Assembly (NCBI RefSeq): GCF_001908205.1
Contig: NZ_LGHL01000021.1
Location: forward strand, 1-64,000
Reading direction: 5' to 3'
DNA: 64,000 nucleotides
Source of the DNA: Bradyrhizobium sp. NAS80.1
Lineage (GTDB): Bacteria > Pseudomonadota > Alphaproteobacteria > Rhizobiales > Xanthobacteraceae
Positions 18,601-26,311 of the stretch are shown piece by piece. A program made the position numbers and the translations under genes. The notes below the pieces were generated by a model. The model did not search any database and was not told the origin of the DNA. It saw only the letters and a program-made list of their open reading frames with translations. Each line of letters starts with the position of its first letter. The stretch's first letter is position 1.

Positions 18601-19191
18601 GGGCAGGCGAATGTCGTGCACGAAGGTCAGCTCGCCCGTGGCCTTTGCCGGCAGATCGACGCGGGGCATCGACTGGCCGACGATGGCGTAATCGCCGACA
18701 GGCTTCACGGCGACGTCGTCAACAAGCTCGAGGCGGATCGTCTCGCCGCCGATCAGCTCGCCATAGCTGACGCTGCGATTGTCGTGCCCGCGAACAAGGC
18801 CGTCTTCGATCCGCAAGTTGGCGACCGGCAGCTCCAGCCGCTCGGCTGCGCGCGCGATCAAGAAGTGCCGCGCCTGCGCGGCGGCCTTGCGCAGGGGCAC
18901 TGCGGTGATCTGGATGGTTTCGCTGGCGATCGTCGCGCCCTGGTTCGGCACGATCGCGGTGTCGCCGAGCACGACGACGACGCGGGCAAAGGAGACGTCG
19001 AGCTCTTCGGCGACGATCTGGCCGAGCGCGGTGCGGATGCCGGTGCCGAGATCGACATGGCCGTTATAGGCGCTGACTGTTCCATCCCCGGTGATCCGCA
19101 GGAAGGTTTCGGATGTGCACTCGTCCACTGTGCGGACGACAACGAGTGAACCGGATTGCCGCTCGGCTCCGTTCGGATGCGGGGAGGCCAT
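15661..19191 (-). CDS. Nicotinate-dehydrogenase-like Mo subunit fused to tri-heme cytochrome c (NicB-like)
   Basis: A 1176-residue fusion. Residues about 1-740 are a xanthine-dehydrogenase-family molybdopterin subunit. A hydrophobic helix (about 750-770, IFATIAAVCTAAIGIGA) joins it to a cytochrome domain with three heme sites, CAECH (about 805), CSACH (about 952) and CAACH (about 1080). Length and order match NicB of Pseudomonas putida, which with NicA hydroxylates nicotinate at C6 and passes electrons to cytochromes. The start at 19191 overlaps the stop of the iron-sulfur subunit gene (ATGA). A related substrate such as isoquinoline cannot be excluded from the protein alone, but the neighbouring 6-hydroxynicotinate reductase and enamidase favour nicotinate. 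Confidence 0.85.
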   Translation of the reverse strand: MASPHPNGAERQSGSLVVVRTVDECTSETFLRITGDGTVSAYNGHVDLGTGIRTALGQIVAEELDVSFARVVVVLGDTAIVPNQGATIASETIQITAVPLRKAAAQARHFLIARAAERLELPVANLRIEDGLVRGHDNRSVSYGELIGGETIRLELVDDVAVKPVGDYAIVGQSMPRVDLPAKATGELTFVHDIRLPGMLHGRVVRPPYAGVDAGPFVGTSLIAVDEASVRDIPGLVAVVRLGDFVGVVAEREENAIRAAEQLAVRWKPTPALTDLADVETALRANPSTPRTLIDKGDVSAAIAGAAKPMQRTYVWPYQMHAAIGPSCAVADFQDGNIRVWSGTQNPHVLRCDLALLIERAESEIEVIRLEAAGCYGRNCADDVTADALLLSRAVGRPVRVQLTREQEHAWEPKGTAQLIDVNGGLDADGGVAAYDLATRYPSNAAPTLALLLTGRISPEPAVLQMGDRTAIPPYDYDHMRVVAHDMPPIVRASWFRGVSALPNTFAHESYIDEAATEAGVDPIEYRLRYLKDQRAVDLVNAVAERAGWTPRPVRQAKDGEVVQGRGFAYALYVHSKFPGYGAAWSAWVADVAVNKTTGDVSVTRVVAGQDSGLMINPDGVRHQIQGNVIQSTSRALMEEVSFERGAVAAREWGAYPIIPFPDVPKIDVLMLPRPDQPPLGVGESASVPSAAAIANAIFDATGVRFREPPFTPERILNGLHGDASATPQALPAPAASPPSRIWQNPFAKRAGIFATIAAVCTAAIGIGAALLPGRAIAPIARPDASVYSAATIARGQQLAALGNCAECHATLRGALNAGGRALETPFGTIYSTNITPDVETGIGAWSYPAFERAMRDGLHRDGRQLYPAFPYTHFSKTDDADMQALYAYLMAQPAVRATAPANTLAFPFNLRPLLAGWNALFHQTREFKPDPAKSELWNRGAYLVEGLGHCSACHSPRNALGAEQREAYLAGGFAEGWEAPPLTSLSHAPIPWSENELYAYLRTGHSRYHGVAAGPMAPIVRDLAALPDQDIRAMAAYLNSFNDATADAPAPDALAANLESATQVTVASSTGARLYLGACAACHEVGGLPLFGSRPSLALNSNLHSATSDNLVQVILHGIAEPVSSDLGYMPAFQASMSDAQVEELVTFLRKQFAPDKPAWTGVRETIARVRSPPH

Positions 19192-19673
19192 CAATCCGTG
19201 GCCTCGGTGAGCTGGCCCGATGCGCGCATCACCGCGCGCAGAATTTCGACATGCGTGCCGCAACGGCAGAGATTGTAGCGCAGCGCCGCCAGCGCCTCCT
19301 GCTCGGTCGGCTGCGGGTTGATCGCAAGCAGCGCCTTGGTGGTCATGATCATGCCGTTGAGGCAATAGCCGCATTGCGCGGCCTGCTCGTCAATGAAGGC
19401 CTGCTGCACCACATCCGGCTTGTCGCGTGTGCCGAGCCCTTCGAGCGTCACGATGTCGCGGCCGGCGCAGCCGCTGATCGGAATGACGCAGGAGCGCGCC
19501 GCCGCGCCGTCGATCAGGACAGTGCAGGTGCCGCACTCGCCGAGGCCACAACCATATTTCGGGCCGTTGAGCGCGAGGTCGTTACGCAGCACGTAGAGCA
19601 GCGGCGTTTCTCGCGCCGCAGTGACCTCGTGGATCCTGCCGTTCACGGTGAGGCGGATCGGTGTTTGCGTCAT
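19191..19673 (-). CDS. [2Fe-2S] subunit of the nicotinate-dehydrogenase-like enzyme (NicA-like)
   Basis: A 160-residue iron-sulfur subunit of the xanthine dehydrogenase family. The N-terminal plant-type cluster motif is CGLGECGTCTV plus a downstream Cys, and the C-terminal cluster motifs are CGYC and CRCGTH. It relays electrons from the Mo site to the cytochrome part of its partner. The ATG at 19671-19673 is preferred; a TTG four codons upstream (19685) is also in frame. An inverted repeat at 19727-19742 lies 54 bases upstream. Confidence 0.88.
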   Translation of the reverse strand: MTQTPIRLTVNGRIHEVTAARETPLLYVLRNDLALNGPKYGCGLGECGTCTVLIDGAAARSCVIPISGCAGRDIVTLEGLGTRDKPDVVQQAFIDEQAAQCGYCLNGMIMTTKALLAINPQPTEQEALAALRYNLCRCGTHVEILRAVMRASGQLTEATD

Positions 19674-19726
19674 CCTCGTTCCCAAGCCCGCGGCGAAGTG
19701 CTGCTGAATCTATGGCGCGACGATAC

Positions 19727-19742
19727 CGTTTGTACACAAACG
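19727..19742. promoter_or_regulatory. Inverted repeat operator, motif 1 (nicAB-like promoter)
   Basis: CGTTTGT and ACAAACG are perfect inverted arms around a central AC. On the other strand the right part reads GTGTACAAACG, which recurs exactly at 29681-29691 between the enamidase and ferredoxin-NADP reductase genes. The probable ligand is the MarR protein encoded at 27815 (inference). Confidence 0.65.
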
Positions 19743-19877
19743 TGCAAGCCGTGCATGCCGCACTGCAGCGCGACTGCCTTGTTTGTGGACAGAGCGGATA
19801 GGCAAATGAGGTTTTATGCGGCAGTCGCATCTTTTGCGCCGCACTGCCGCTTGACAGCTATCGGGAGCGCGCGCACC

Positions 19878-19897
19878 ATCGTTCGTATACGAATGAT
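19878..19897. promoter_or_regulatory. Inverted repeat operator, motif 2 (6-hydroxynicotinate reductase promoter)
   Basis: ATCGTTCGTA is mirrored by TACGAATGAT with one mismatch, and the inner TTCGTATACGAA is perfect. A consensus TTGACA box lies at 19851-19856. The same motif, with one mismatch, lies at 29661-29678. It ends 24 bases before the reductase start codon, a fitting place for a repressor. Confidence 0.7.
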
Positions 19898-19921
19898 AAA
19901 TGCAAGTCCGCTGGCTTTGAC

Positions 19922-21379
19922 ATGGTGATGGAAATAACGAGCGCCGCGATCGACAAGATCCGCTGCGATGCCTGTCCGGTGATGTGCTACATCAAGCCGG
20001 GCGCGGCGGGCGCCTGCGACCGCTATGCCAATCATGATGGCAAGCTCGTTCGCGTTGATCCGCACGTGATCCTGGAGCGCACTGTCTCGCATGGCGGCAA
20101 GCTCGTCCCGTTCAGCCGAACCGAAGATTGGGACGGCAAGATCGTCCACGAGCCCTCGACGTTCGTGACCGCGATCGGCGCGGGCACGACCTATCCCGAC
20201 TACAAGCCGGCGCCGTTCATCGTCTCCGCGGAGGTCGACGGGGTCGACATGGTGACTGTGGTCACTGAAGGCATATTCTCCTATTGCGGCATCAAGGTGA
20301 AGATCGACACCGACCGCTATCTCGGCCCCGAAACTGCGACCGTCCGCGCGCAGGGCGAGGCGGTCGGCCACGTCACGACCAGCGAATACGGCTCGCAGAT
20401 GCTGTCGCTCGGCGGCGTGCATCATCTCACCGGCGGCTCCAAGAAGGAGGGCCGCGTCACCTGCGACACGCTGATGGATCTCGCCAATTGCAAGGCGGTG
20501 GAGCTCACCATCGACGGCGGCGCAAGCGTGGTGGTGCAGGCCGGCCAGCCGCCGATCGTCAACGGTGTCAGGGAAGAGCGCATGCGTGTCGGCTGCGGCT
20601 CGGCGACGATCGGGATGTTTGCGAAGCAGTGGCACGGCAAGGTCGATGAGGTCGTGGTGGTCGACGATCACATCACCGGCGTGCTGAGCGAGCACCAGGC
20701 CGGCAAGCTGCTCGATATCGCCGACACCGGCATCAAGATGAAGGGCCGGCGGTCGACGCCCGGCCGCTATTTCCAGGTCGCCGATCCCGGCACGGGGTGG
20801 GGCGGCACCAACATCTCCGATCCGCTCTCGATTCTCGGTCCCTTCGACGCCAAGGAAGCCAGGGCCGGCCTCTCGATGCTGATGGTCTCCACGACCGGCG
20901 AGCATTCATCATACTATGTGCTCGACGAGGCCTTGAAGCCGGTCGAGATCGAGATGCCTGATGACCTGAAGTTCTCGGTCGAGCGCATCCAGGAGAATTG
21001 CGAGCCGGCGCTGTGCACGGTGCTGTTCATGGCTGGTGCCGGCGGCTCGCTGCGCGCGGGCGTCACCGACAATCCGGTGCGGCTGACGCGCTCGGTGAAG
21101 GACGCGCTGACGCGCGTCACCAGCGGCGGTGCGCCTGTTTATGTCTGGCCGGGCGGCGGCATCACCTACATGGTCGATGTGACGCAGATGCCCGCCGGCG
21201 CGTTCGGCTATGTGCCGACGCCGGCGCTGGTCGCGCCGATCGAATTCACGATGAAGCTGTCCGACTATGCCGCGCTCGGCGGGCACATGGATTATGTGAA
21301 GCCGCTGTCCGAAGTGAAGGGTGGCGATGATGTGCGCCAGCTGCCCTGGCAGAATCCGATTCCGGGACCCCGGGCATGA
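19922..21379 (+). CDS. 6-hydroxynicotinate reductase-like iron-sulfur flavoprotein
   Basis: A 485-residue protein that I recognise as the 6-hydroxynicotinate reductase family. In Eubacterium barkeri this enzyme reduces 6-hydroxynicotinate to 1,4,5,6-tetrahydro-6-oxonicotinate with reduced ferredoxin and carries iron-sulfur clusters and covalent flavin. Here a cysteine set C15, C18, C22, C32 near the N-terminus could bind [4Fe-4S]; more cysteines lie at about 122, 181, 190 and 225. An LTGGS segment (169-173) faintly resembles flavin attachment sites. The gene is divergent from the hydroxylase genes, and its 3' end overlaps the next gene (ATGA). The start at 19922 has little ribosome binding site; an in-frame ATG at 19928 is possible. 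Confidence 0.8.
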   Translation: MVMEITSAAIDKIRCDACPVMCYIKPGAAGACDRYANHDGKLVRVDPHVILERTVSHGGKLVPFSRTEDWDGKIVHEPSTFVTAIGAGTTYPDYKPAPFIVSAEVDGVDMVTVVTEGIFSYCGIKVKIDTDRYLGPETATVRAQGEAVGHVTTSEYGSQMLSLGGVHHLTGGSKKEGRVTCDTLMDLANCKAVELTIDGGASVVVQAGQPPIVNGVREERMRVGCGSATIGMFAKQWHGKVDEVVVVDDHITGVLSEHQAGKLLDIADTGIKMKGRRSTPGRYFQVADPGTGWGGTNISDPLSILGPFDAKEARAGLSMLMVSTTGEHSSYYVLDEALKPVEIEMPDDLKFSVERIQENCEPALCTVLFMAGAGGSLRAGVTDNPVRLTRSVKDALTRVTSGGAPVYVWPGGGITYMVDVTQMPAGAFGYVPTPALVAPIEFTMKLSDYAALGGHMDYVKPLSEVKGGDDVRQLPWQNPIPGPRA

Positions 21380-22275
21380 CGAGGCTCCCGCAAATCGCAT
21401 TGCTGTCTGATGGCCGGCGGCTGCATTTGCAGGATGGGCCGATTGATCTGATCGTGGAGGCGAGGGGGCGCACCCACGACGTGCGTGCGGCCTATGAGGC
21501 GGCAGCGGGTCGCTTCACCGGGCTGCTCGACGAGCTCTGCGCGGAACTGTCCGAACTGCGCAAGGCGGTGGCCCCCGCCAAGTGCATGCTGAATGGCGTT
21601 GTCGCACGCCGCATGTATGCTGCGGTGGCGCCCTATGCCACCGACTGCTTCATCACGCCGATGGCTGCCGTGGCCGGCAGCGTGGCGGAGGAGATTCTCC
21701 GGGCGATGTTGGACGCTGCGACGCTTGATCAGGCCTATGTCAACAATGGCGGCGACATCGCCCTTCATCTTGGCCGGGGTGAGCATTTTTCAATAGGCCT
21801 GATGGACCGGCCCGACCGCGCCGGCGTGATGCGGACGATGAAGGTCGATGCGGATGACGCTGCGCGCGGCATCGCGACCAGCGGTCGGCATGGCCGCAGC
21901 TTTTCCCTGGGGATTGCCGACGCGGTGACGGTGCTGGCCGCAACTGCGTCGCAGGCCGATGCGGCGGCCACCATCATAGCCAATGCCGTGGATCTGCCGG
22001 GACATTCCGCGATCATACGGCGCCCTGCGAATGAGCTTCAGCCTGATAGCGATCTCGGCGCGCGCCTCGTCACCCTCGAAGTCGGTGAATTGTCGCAGAA
22101 CGAGATCGCGGCAGCGCTCGAAGCTGGCGCGGATTGTGCACGGCAACTATTCGATCGAGGACTGATCGAGGGTGCCGTGTTGCAGCTTTGTGGTGATTTG
22201 CTTGTCATCGGAACAAAGGATATTGAACGGCAACGATCGCGCCCGCCAGTGCTGGAGAACGCGGTTCATGCCTGA
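21376..22275 (+). CDS. UPF0280 (ApbE-like) family protein
   Basis: A 299-residue protein of the UPF0280 family, which is related in fold to ApbE flavin transferases. Visible features include NNGGDIALHL (about residues 117-126), similar to the ApbE NxGGD motif, and ATSGRHGRSFSLGIADAVTV (about 173-192), similar to the ApbE region that ends in a metal-binding aspartate. Its start overlaps the reductase stop (ATGA), so the two are translationally coupled. That coupling suggests it matures the reductase, for example by attaching flavin. The attachment role is inference; the family is recognised with fair confidence. Confidence 0.75.
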   Translation: MTRLPQIALLSDGRRLHLQDGPIDLIVEARGRTHDVRAAYEAAAGRFTGLLDELCAELSELRKAVAPAKCMLNGVVARRMYAAVAPYATDCFITPMAAVAGSVAEEILRAMLDAATLDQAYVNNGGDIALHLGRGEHFSIGLMDRPDRAGVMRTMKVDADDAARGIATSGRHGRSFSLGIADAVTVLAATASQADAAATIIANAVDLPGHSAIIRRPANELQPDSDLGARLVTLEVGELSQNEIAAALEAGADCARQLFDRGLIEGAVLQLCGDLLVIGTKDIERQRSRPPVLENAVHA

Positions 22276-22301
22276 ACAGGGAAGAGCCTAAGGAAACAAA
22301 T

Positions 22302-22886
22302 ATGAGCGCGATCATCCGCAAGATCGTCACCGTCGTCGAAGAGACGCAGATGGAGATGGGCCGGCAGGTGTCGCCGCCGACCCGGCGCGCGGCCGCAATT
22401 GCCGTCATCGAAAATCCCTTTGCCGGAAAATATGTCGAAGACCTTTCGCCGCTGATCGCAATCGGTGAGGAGCTCGGCGAGCTCCTGTCGAAGCGCGCGG
22501 TCGCGGCGCTCGGCATCGATGGCGCGAAGGCCCAGAGCTACGGCAAGGCTGCGGCCGTCGGCGAGAACGGCGAGCTCGAACATGCCGCCGCCATCCTCCA
22601 CCCAAAGATGGGCGCGCCGGTTCGCAAGGTGCTGAGCAAGGGCGCTGCGCTGATTCCGTCGTCGAAGAAGCGCAGCGGTCCCGGCACGACGCTCGACATT
22701 CCCCTCGGCCACAAGGACGCGGCCTTCGTGCGCAGTCATTTCGACGGCATGGAGGTGCAGATCAACGACGCACCCCGCGCCAACGAGATCATGGTCGCAG
22801 TCGCCGTCACCGATAGTGGCCGTCCGTTGCCGCGCGTCGGCGGGCTGACGGTTGCGGAGATCAAGGGCGAAGACGGCTTGAGATAG
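22302..22886 (+). CDS. DUF1185 (amino acid synthesis family) protein
   Basis: A 194-residue protein of the DUF1185 family (Pfam AA_synth, PF06684), recognised by features such as AAAIAVIENPFAGKYVEDL, HAAAILHPKMGAPVRK and GTTLDIPLGHKDA. No biochemical activity is firmly known for the family. It follows the reductase and UPF0280 genes by 26 bases, so it probably shares their transcript and acts in the same pathway. AAGGAAAC precedes the ATG at 22302. Confidence 0.75.
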   Translation: MSAIIRKIVTVVEETQMEMGRQVSPPTRRAAAIAVIENPFAGKYVEDLSPLIAIGEELGELLSKRAVAALGIDGAKAQSYGKAAAVGENGELEHAAAILHPKMGAPVRKVLSKGAALIPSSKKRSGPGTTLDIPLGHKDAAFVRSHFDGMEVQINDAPRANEIMVAVAVTDSGRPLPRVGGLTVAEIKGEDGLR

Positions 22887-22935
22887 GGCATGATCTGGAG
22901 AAATGGGCACAAGTTCTCCGATCAAGATCGTGCTT
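22886..22935. repeat. Decayed copy of the GCATGATC palindromic repeat
   Basis: The order GCATGATC, GGAGAAATGGGCAC, TTCTCCG, GATCGTGCTT follows the copies at 4492 and 42011 but with many substitutions. It fills most of the gap between the DUF1185 gene and the binding-protein gene. Confidence 0.5.
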
Positions 22936-22966
22936 GAGACGTAGAGAGTCAAAACTGGAGGTTGGG

Positions 22967-24169
22967 ATGCGAGCAAGAAACTATTTTGTCGGCGCGGCCT
23001 TTGCGCTTCTGGCTGGCGGCATGGCCCATTCGGCCCTGGCGCAGGACATCAAGATCGGCGAGATCAACAGCTACTCGCTGCTGCCGTCCTTCACCGAGCC
23101 CTATCGCAAGGGCTGGCAGCTCGCTGTCGAAGAGATCAACGCGGCGGGCGGCATCAACGGCAAGAAGCTCGTCGTCATCTCCAAGGACGACGGCGGCAAG
23201 CCGGCGGATGCGCAGACCGCGGCCAACGAGCTCGTCTCCAGCGAGGGCGTTGCCATGCTGACGGGCACGTTCCTGTCGAACATTGGCCTCGCCGTCAGCG
23301 ACTTCGCGAACCAGAAGAAGGTGTTTTTCCTCGCGGCCGAGCCGCTGACGGACGCCGTGACCTGGTCGAAGGGCAACAAGTACACCTTCCGCCTGCGGCC
23401 CTCCAACTATATGCAGGCCGCGATGCTGGTGGAAGCTGCCGCCAAGCTGCCGGCTAAACGCTGGGCGACGATCGCGCCGAACTATGAATACGGCCAGTCC
23501 GCGGTGGCGGTGTTCAAGAAGCTGATGTCGGAGAAGCGCCCCGACATCCAGTGGGTCGACGAGCAGTGGCCGCCGCAGGGCAAGATCGACGCAGGCCCGG
23601 TGGTGCAGGCGGTGGCCGCGGCCAATCCCGAAGCGATCCTCAACGTCACCTTCGGTCCGGATCTCGTCAAGCTCGTGCGCGAAGGCAACACCCGCGGCCT
23701 GTTCAAGGGGCGTGAGGTCGTGTCGTTCCTGACTGGCGAGCCCGAATATCTCGATCCGCTCAAGGACGAGACGCCCGAGGGCTGGATCGTCACCGGTTAC
23801 CCCTGGTACTCGATCAAGACGCCCGAACATGAGGCGTTCCTGAAGGCCTACCAGGCCAAGTACAACGACTATCCGCGCCTCGGCTCGATCGTCGGGTACC
23901 AGACCATCAAGGCGGCAGCGGCGATCATCGCCAAGGCCGGCTCGACCGATACCGACAAGATGATCGCGGCGGCCGAAGGTCTCTCGATGCCATCGCCGTT
24001 CGGCGAGATCACCTTCCGAAAGATCGACCATCAGTCGACGCTCGGCGCCTATCTTGGCAAGACCGCGCAGAAGGACGGCAAGGGCGTGATGGTGGACTCC
24101 ACCTACAAGAAGGGCTCGGACTATCTGCCAAGCGACGCGGAAGTCGAAAAGCTGCGTCCGAGGGACTGA
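22967..24169 (+). CDS. Liv-type ABC transporter substrate-binding protein
   Basis: A 400-residue periplasmic binding protein of the leucine-binding (PBP type 1) fold. It has a signal peptide ending ALAQD near residue 26 and the usual start of the mature part (IKIGEINSYS). ATG 22967 is preceded by GGAGG. It is the first gene of a transporter set that continues with a fused permease and two ATPases. Liv-type systems carry many substrates besides amino acids, including aromatic acids; here nicotinate or a related compound is inferred from the neighbours. Confidence 0.85.
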   Translation: MRARNYFVGAAFALLAGGMAHSALAQDIKIGEINSYSLLPSFTEPYRKGWQLAVEEINAAGGINGKKLVVISKDDGGKPADAQTAANELVSSEGVAMLTGTFLSNIGLAVSDFANQKKVFFLAAEPLTDAVTWSKGNKYTFRLRPSNYMQAAMLVEAAAKLPAKRWATIAPNYEYGQSAVAVFKKLMSEKRPDIQWVDEQWPPQGKIDAGPVVQAVAAANPEAILNVTFGPDLVKLVREGNTRGLFKGREVVSFLTGEPEYLDPLKDETPEGWIVTGYPWYSIKTPEHEAFLKAYQAKYNDYPRLGSIVGYQTIKAAAAIIAKAGSTDTDKMIAAAEGLSMPSPFGEITFRKIDHQSTLGAYLGKTAQKDGKGVMVDSTYKKGSDYLPSDAEVEKLRPRD

Positions 24170-24173
24170 TCTG

Positions 24174-24367
24174 CCTTCTCCCTCGCCCCGCTTGCGGGGA
24201 GAGGGCATAGGCGGCCTCTGTCCGCCGTCCTGAAGAATGCCGATGCGCAGCATCGGCTTTGGTGAGGGGGAGTCTCCGCGAGGGAGGTGACCACCGAGTT
24301 CGCGGAGACTCCCCCTCACCCGAATTGCTTCGCAATTCGACCTCTCCCCGCAAGCGGGGCGAGGTGA
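24174..24367. repeat. Composite inverted repeat inside the transporter operon
   Basis: CTCGCCCCGCTTGCGGGGAGAGG near 24181 is mirrored by CCTCTCCCCGCAAGCGGGGCGAG near 24340. Between them are paired blocks GGGGGAGTCTCCGCG and CGCGGAGACTCCCCC, and a small hairpin CGAATTGCTTCGCAATTCG. The element can fold into a large branched structure between the binding-protein and permease genes and may lower downstream expression, as often seen in such operons. A related element lies at 58841-59020. Confidence 0.6.
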
Positions 24368-24421
24368 ACCGAGACCTGACGTGCCGCACGATCTGGCGCG
24401 CACTTCCAACCCGGACCGCCG

Positions 24422-26311
24422 ATGGCCTTTTACGTCGTACAGTTTCTGACCGGTCTCGCCAGCGCAGCGTCGCTGTTCCTGGTCGCATCGGGCCTGTCGA
24501 TCATTTTTGGCGTGACGCGGATCGTGAACTTCGCGCATGGCGCCTTCTACATGATCGGCGCTTACATCGCCTTCACGCTGACGGAGCGTTTCTCCGGCGC
24601 GTTCGGCTTCTGGGGCGGGGTCGTTATGGCCGCGCTTGCGGTGGCGCTGATCGGCGTAATCGTCGAGATGGTGCTGCTCCGGCGCATCTACCACGCGCCC
24701 GAACTGTTCCAGCTGCTCGGCACGTTCGGCCTGACCTTGATGGTCGAGGATCTCGTGGTTCTGATCTGGGGTCCCGACGATCTCGTCGGCCGCCGCGCGC
24801 CGGGCTTCAAGGGCGCGGTCGATTTCTTCGGCCAGAACATTCCGAGCTATGATTTGTTCCTGATCGTGCTCGGGCCGGTCGTGCTCGGCATTCTCTGGCT
24901 GCTGTTCCAGCGCACGCGCTGGGGCGTCCTGGTGCGCGCAGCGACGCAGGACCGCGACATGGTCGCGGCGCTCGGCGTCAATCAGAAATGGCTATTCACG
25001 TCTGTGTTCGCCGTCGGCGTCTTCCTCGCCGCACTCGGCGGCGCGCTCCAGATCCCGCGCGATGCCGTGCACCATGCCATGGACCTGCGCATCATCGTCG
25101 AAGTCTTCGTCGTGGTCGTGATCGGCGGCCTCGGCAGCATCGTCGGTGCCTTCGTCGCGGCGGTGCTGGTGTCCGAGCTGAACGCCTTCGGCATCCTGAT
25201 CTTTCCGAAGATCTCCATCATCCTGGTCTTCCTGGTGATGGCGGTGGTGCTGATCGTGCGGCCCTGGGGCCTGTTCGGCAAGCCGGAGGCGGCCGCGCGC
25301 AAGACGCCCGGTCTCACCGTCAACCCCTGGCGGCCGCTGACGTCGAACGAGCGACTGGCCGCGCTCGCAGCGCTGATCGTCGCGGCGATGCTGCCGCTGT
25401 TCGCCGGCAATTACGCGCTGACCGTCGGCTCGGAGATCGCGATTTTCGTGATCTTTGCCGTCAGCCTGCACTTCCTGATGTCGGTCGGCGGACTGGCGTC
25501 CTTCGGCCACGCCGCCTATTTCGGCCTCGGTGCCTACGGTGTCGCCTTCCTCGCCAAGATGGCGGGGCTGCCGATGATCGTCTGCCTTCTGCTCGGACCA
25601 CTGCTGGGCTGCATGGGCGCGGCCGTGTTCGGCTTCTTCGCCGTGCAGCTCTCGGGTGTCTATTTTGCGATGCTGACGCTCGCCTTTGCGCAAATCGTCT
25701 GGTCGATCGCGTTCCAATGGGTGAGCGTGACCGGCGGCGACAACGGCATTCTCGGCATCTGGCCGGAAAAATGGGCGGCGAGCCCGTCACATTTCTATTG
25801 GCTGGCGCTCGGCGTTACGGCTCTGGTGACGATCGCGCTGCGGGTCGCGGTGTTCTCGCCGTTCGGTTACGCGCTCCGGGCGACACGTGACTCCGTCTTG
25901 CGCAGCGAGGCGGTTGGCATCAACGCCAAGCGCATCCAGTGGACCGCCTTCGTGATCGCAGGGACGACGGCCGGTATCGGCGGTGCGCTGTTCGCCTATC
26001 TCAAGGGCAGCGTCTTCCCGGACAATCTCGGCATCTCGCTCTCGGTCGATGCGCTGGTCATGGTGCTGCTCGGCGGTGTCGAGACGGTGTCGGGCGGGGT
26101 GGTCGGCGCCATCGTCTACAAGGCGCTCAACATCTGGCTGGTCAGCCAGACCGATCTGTCGAAACTCGTGCTCGGCGGCTTCATCGTTCTGATCGTCGTC
26201 GTCCTTCCCAAGGGCATCGTCGGCATGCTGGAGATGCTGGCGCAGCGCCGCAGGAAGGCATCGCCGCCGGGATCCTCCCTGCTTGCCAAGCCGATCGAGT
26301 CCGCCGAATGA
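24422..26311 (+). CDS. Fused LivH-LivM ABC transporter permease
   Basis: A 629-residue membrane protein made of two permease domains normally encoded separately. Residues about 1-290 are LivH-like (GLSIIFGVTRIVNFAHGAFY) and residues about 300-625 are LivM-like (GGLASFGHAAYFGLGAYG). The C-terminal domain also has the EAVGINAKRIQ coupling-type loop. Many hydrophobic helices are evident in both halves. The 3' end overlaps the start of the ATPase gene (ATGA). Confidence 0.88.
   Translation: MAFYVVQFLTGLASAASLFLVASGLSIIFGVTRIVNFAHGAFYMIGAYIAFTLTERFSGAFGFWGGVVMAALAVALIGVIVEMVLLRRIYHAPELFQLLGTFGLTLMVEDLVVLIWGPDDLVGRRAPGFKGAVDFFGQNIPSYDLFLIVLGPVVLGILWLLFQRTRWGVLVRAATQDRDMVAALGVNQKWLFTSVFAVGVFLAALGGALQIPRDAVHHAMDLRIIVEVFVVVVIGGLGSIVGAFVAAVLVSELNAFGILIFPKISIILVFLVMAVVLIVRPWGLFGKPEAAARKTPGLTVNPWRPLTSNERLAALAALIVAAMLPLFAGNYALTVGSEIAIFVIFAVSLHFLMSVGGLASFGHAAYFGLGAYGVAFLAKMAGLPMIVCLLLGPLLGCMGAAVFGFFAVQLSGVYFAMLTLAFAQIVWSIAFQWVSVTGGDNGILGIWPEKWAASPSHFYWLALGVTALVTIALRVAVFSPFGYALRATRDSVLRSEAVGINAKRIQWTAFVIAGTTAGIGGALFAYLKGSVFPDNLGISLSVDALVMVLLGGVETVSGGVVGAIVYKALNIWLVSQTDLSKLVLGGFIVLIVVVLPKGIVGMLEMLAQRRRKASPPGSSLLAKPIESAE

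Noticed and set aside
17467-19149. Long plus-strand open frame opposite the molybdenum hydroxylase
   Set aside because: Mirror frame of a gene with clear heme and Mo-enzyme features.
22949-24694. Minus-strand open frame opposite the binding-protein gene
   Set aside because: It crosses the inverted repeat at 24174-24367 and has mirror-frame composition; the plus strand encodes a signal peptide and an intact binding protein.
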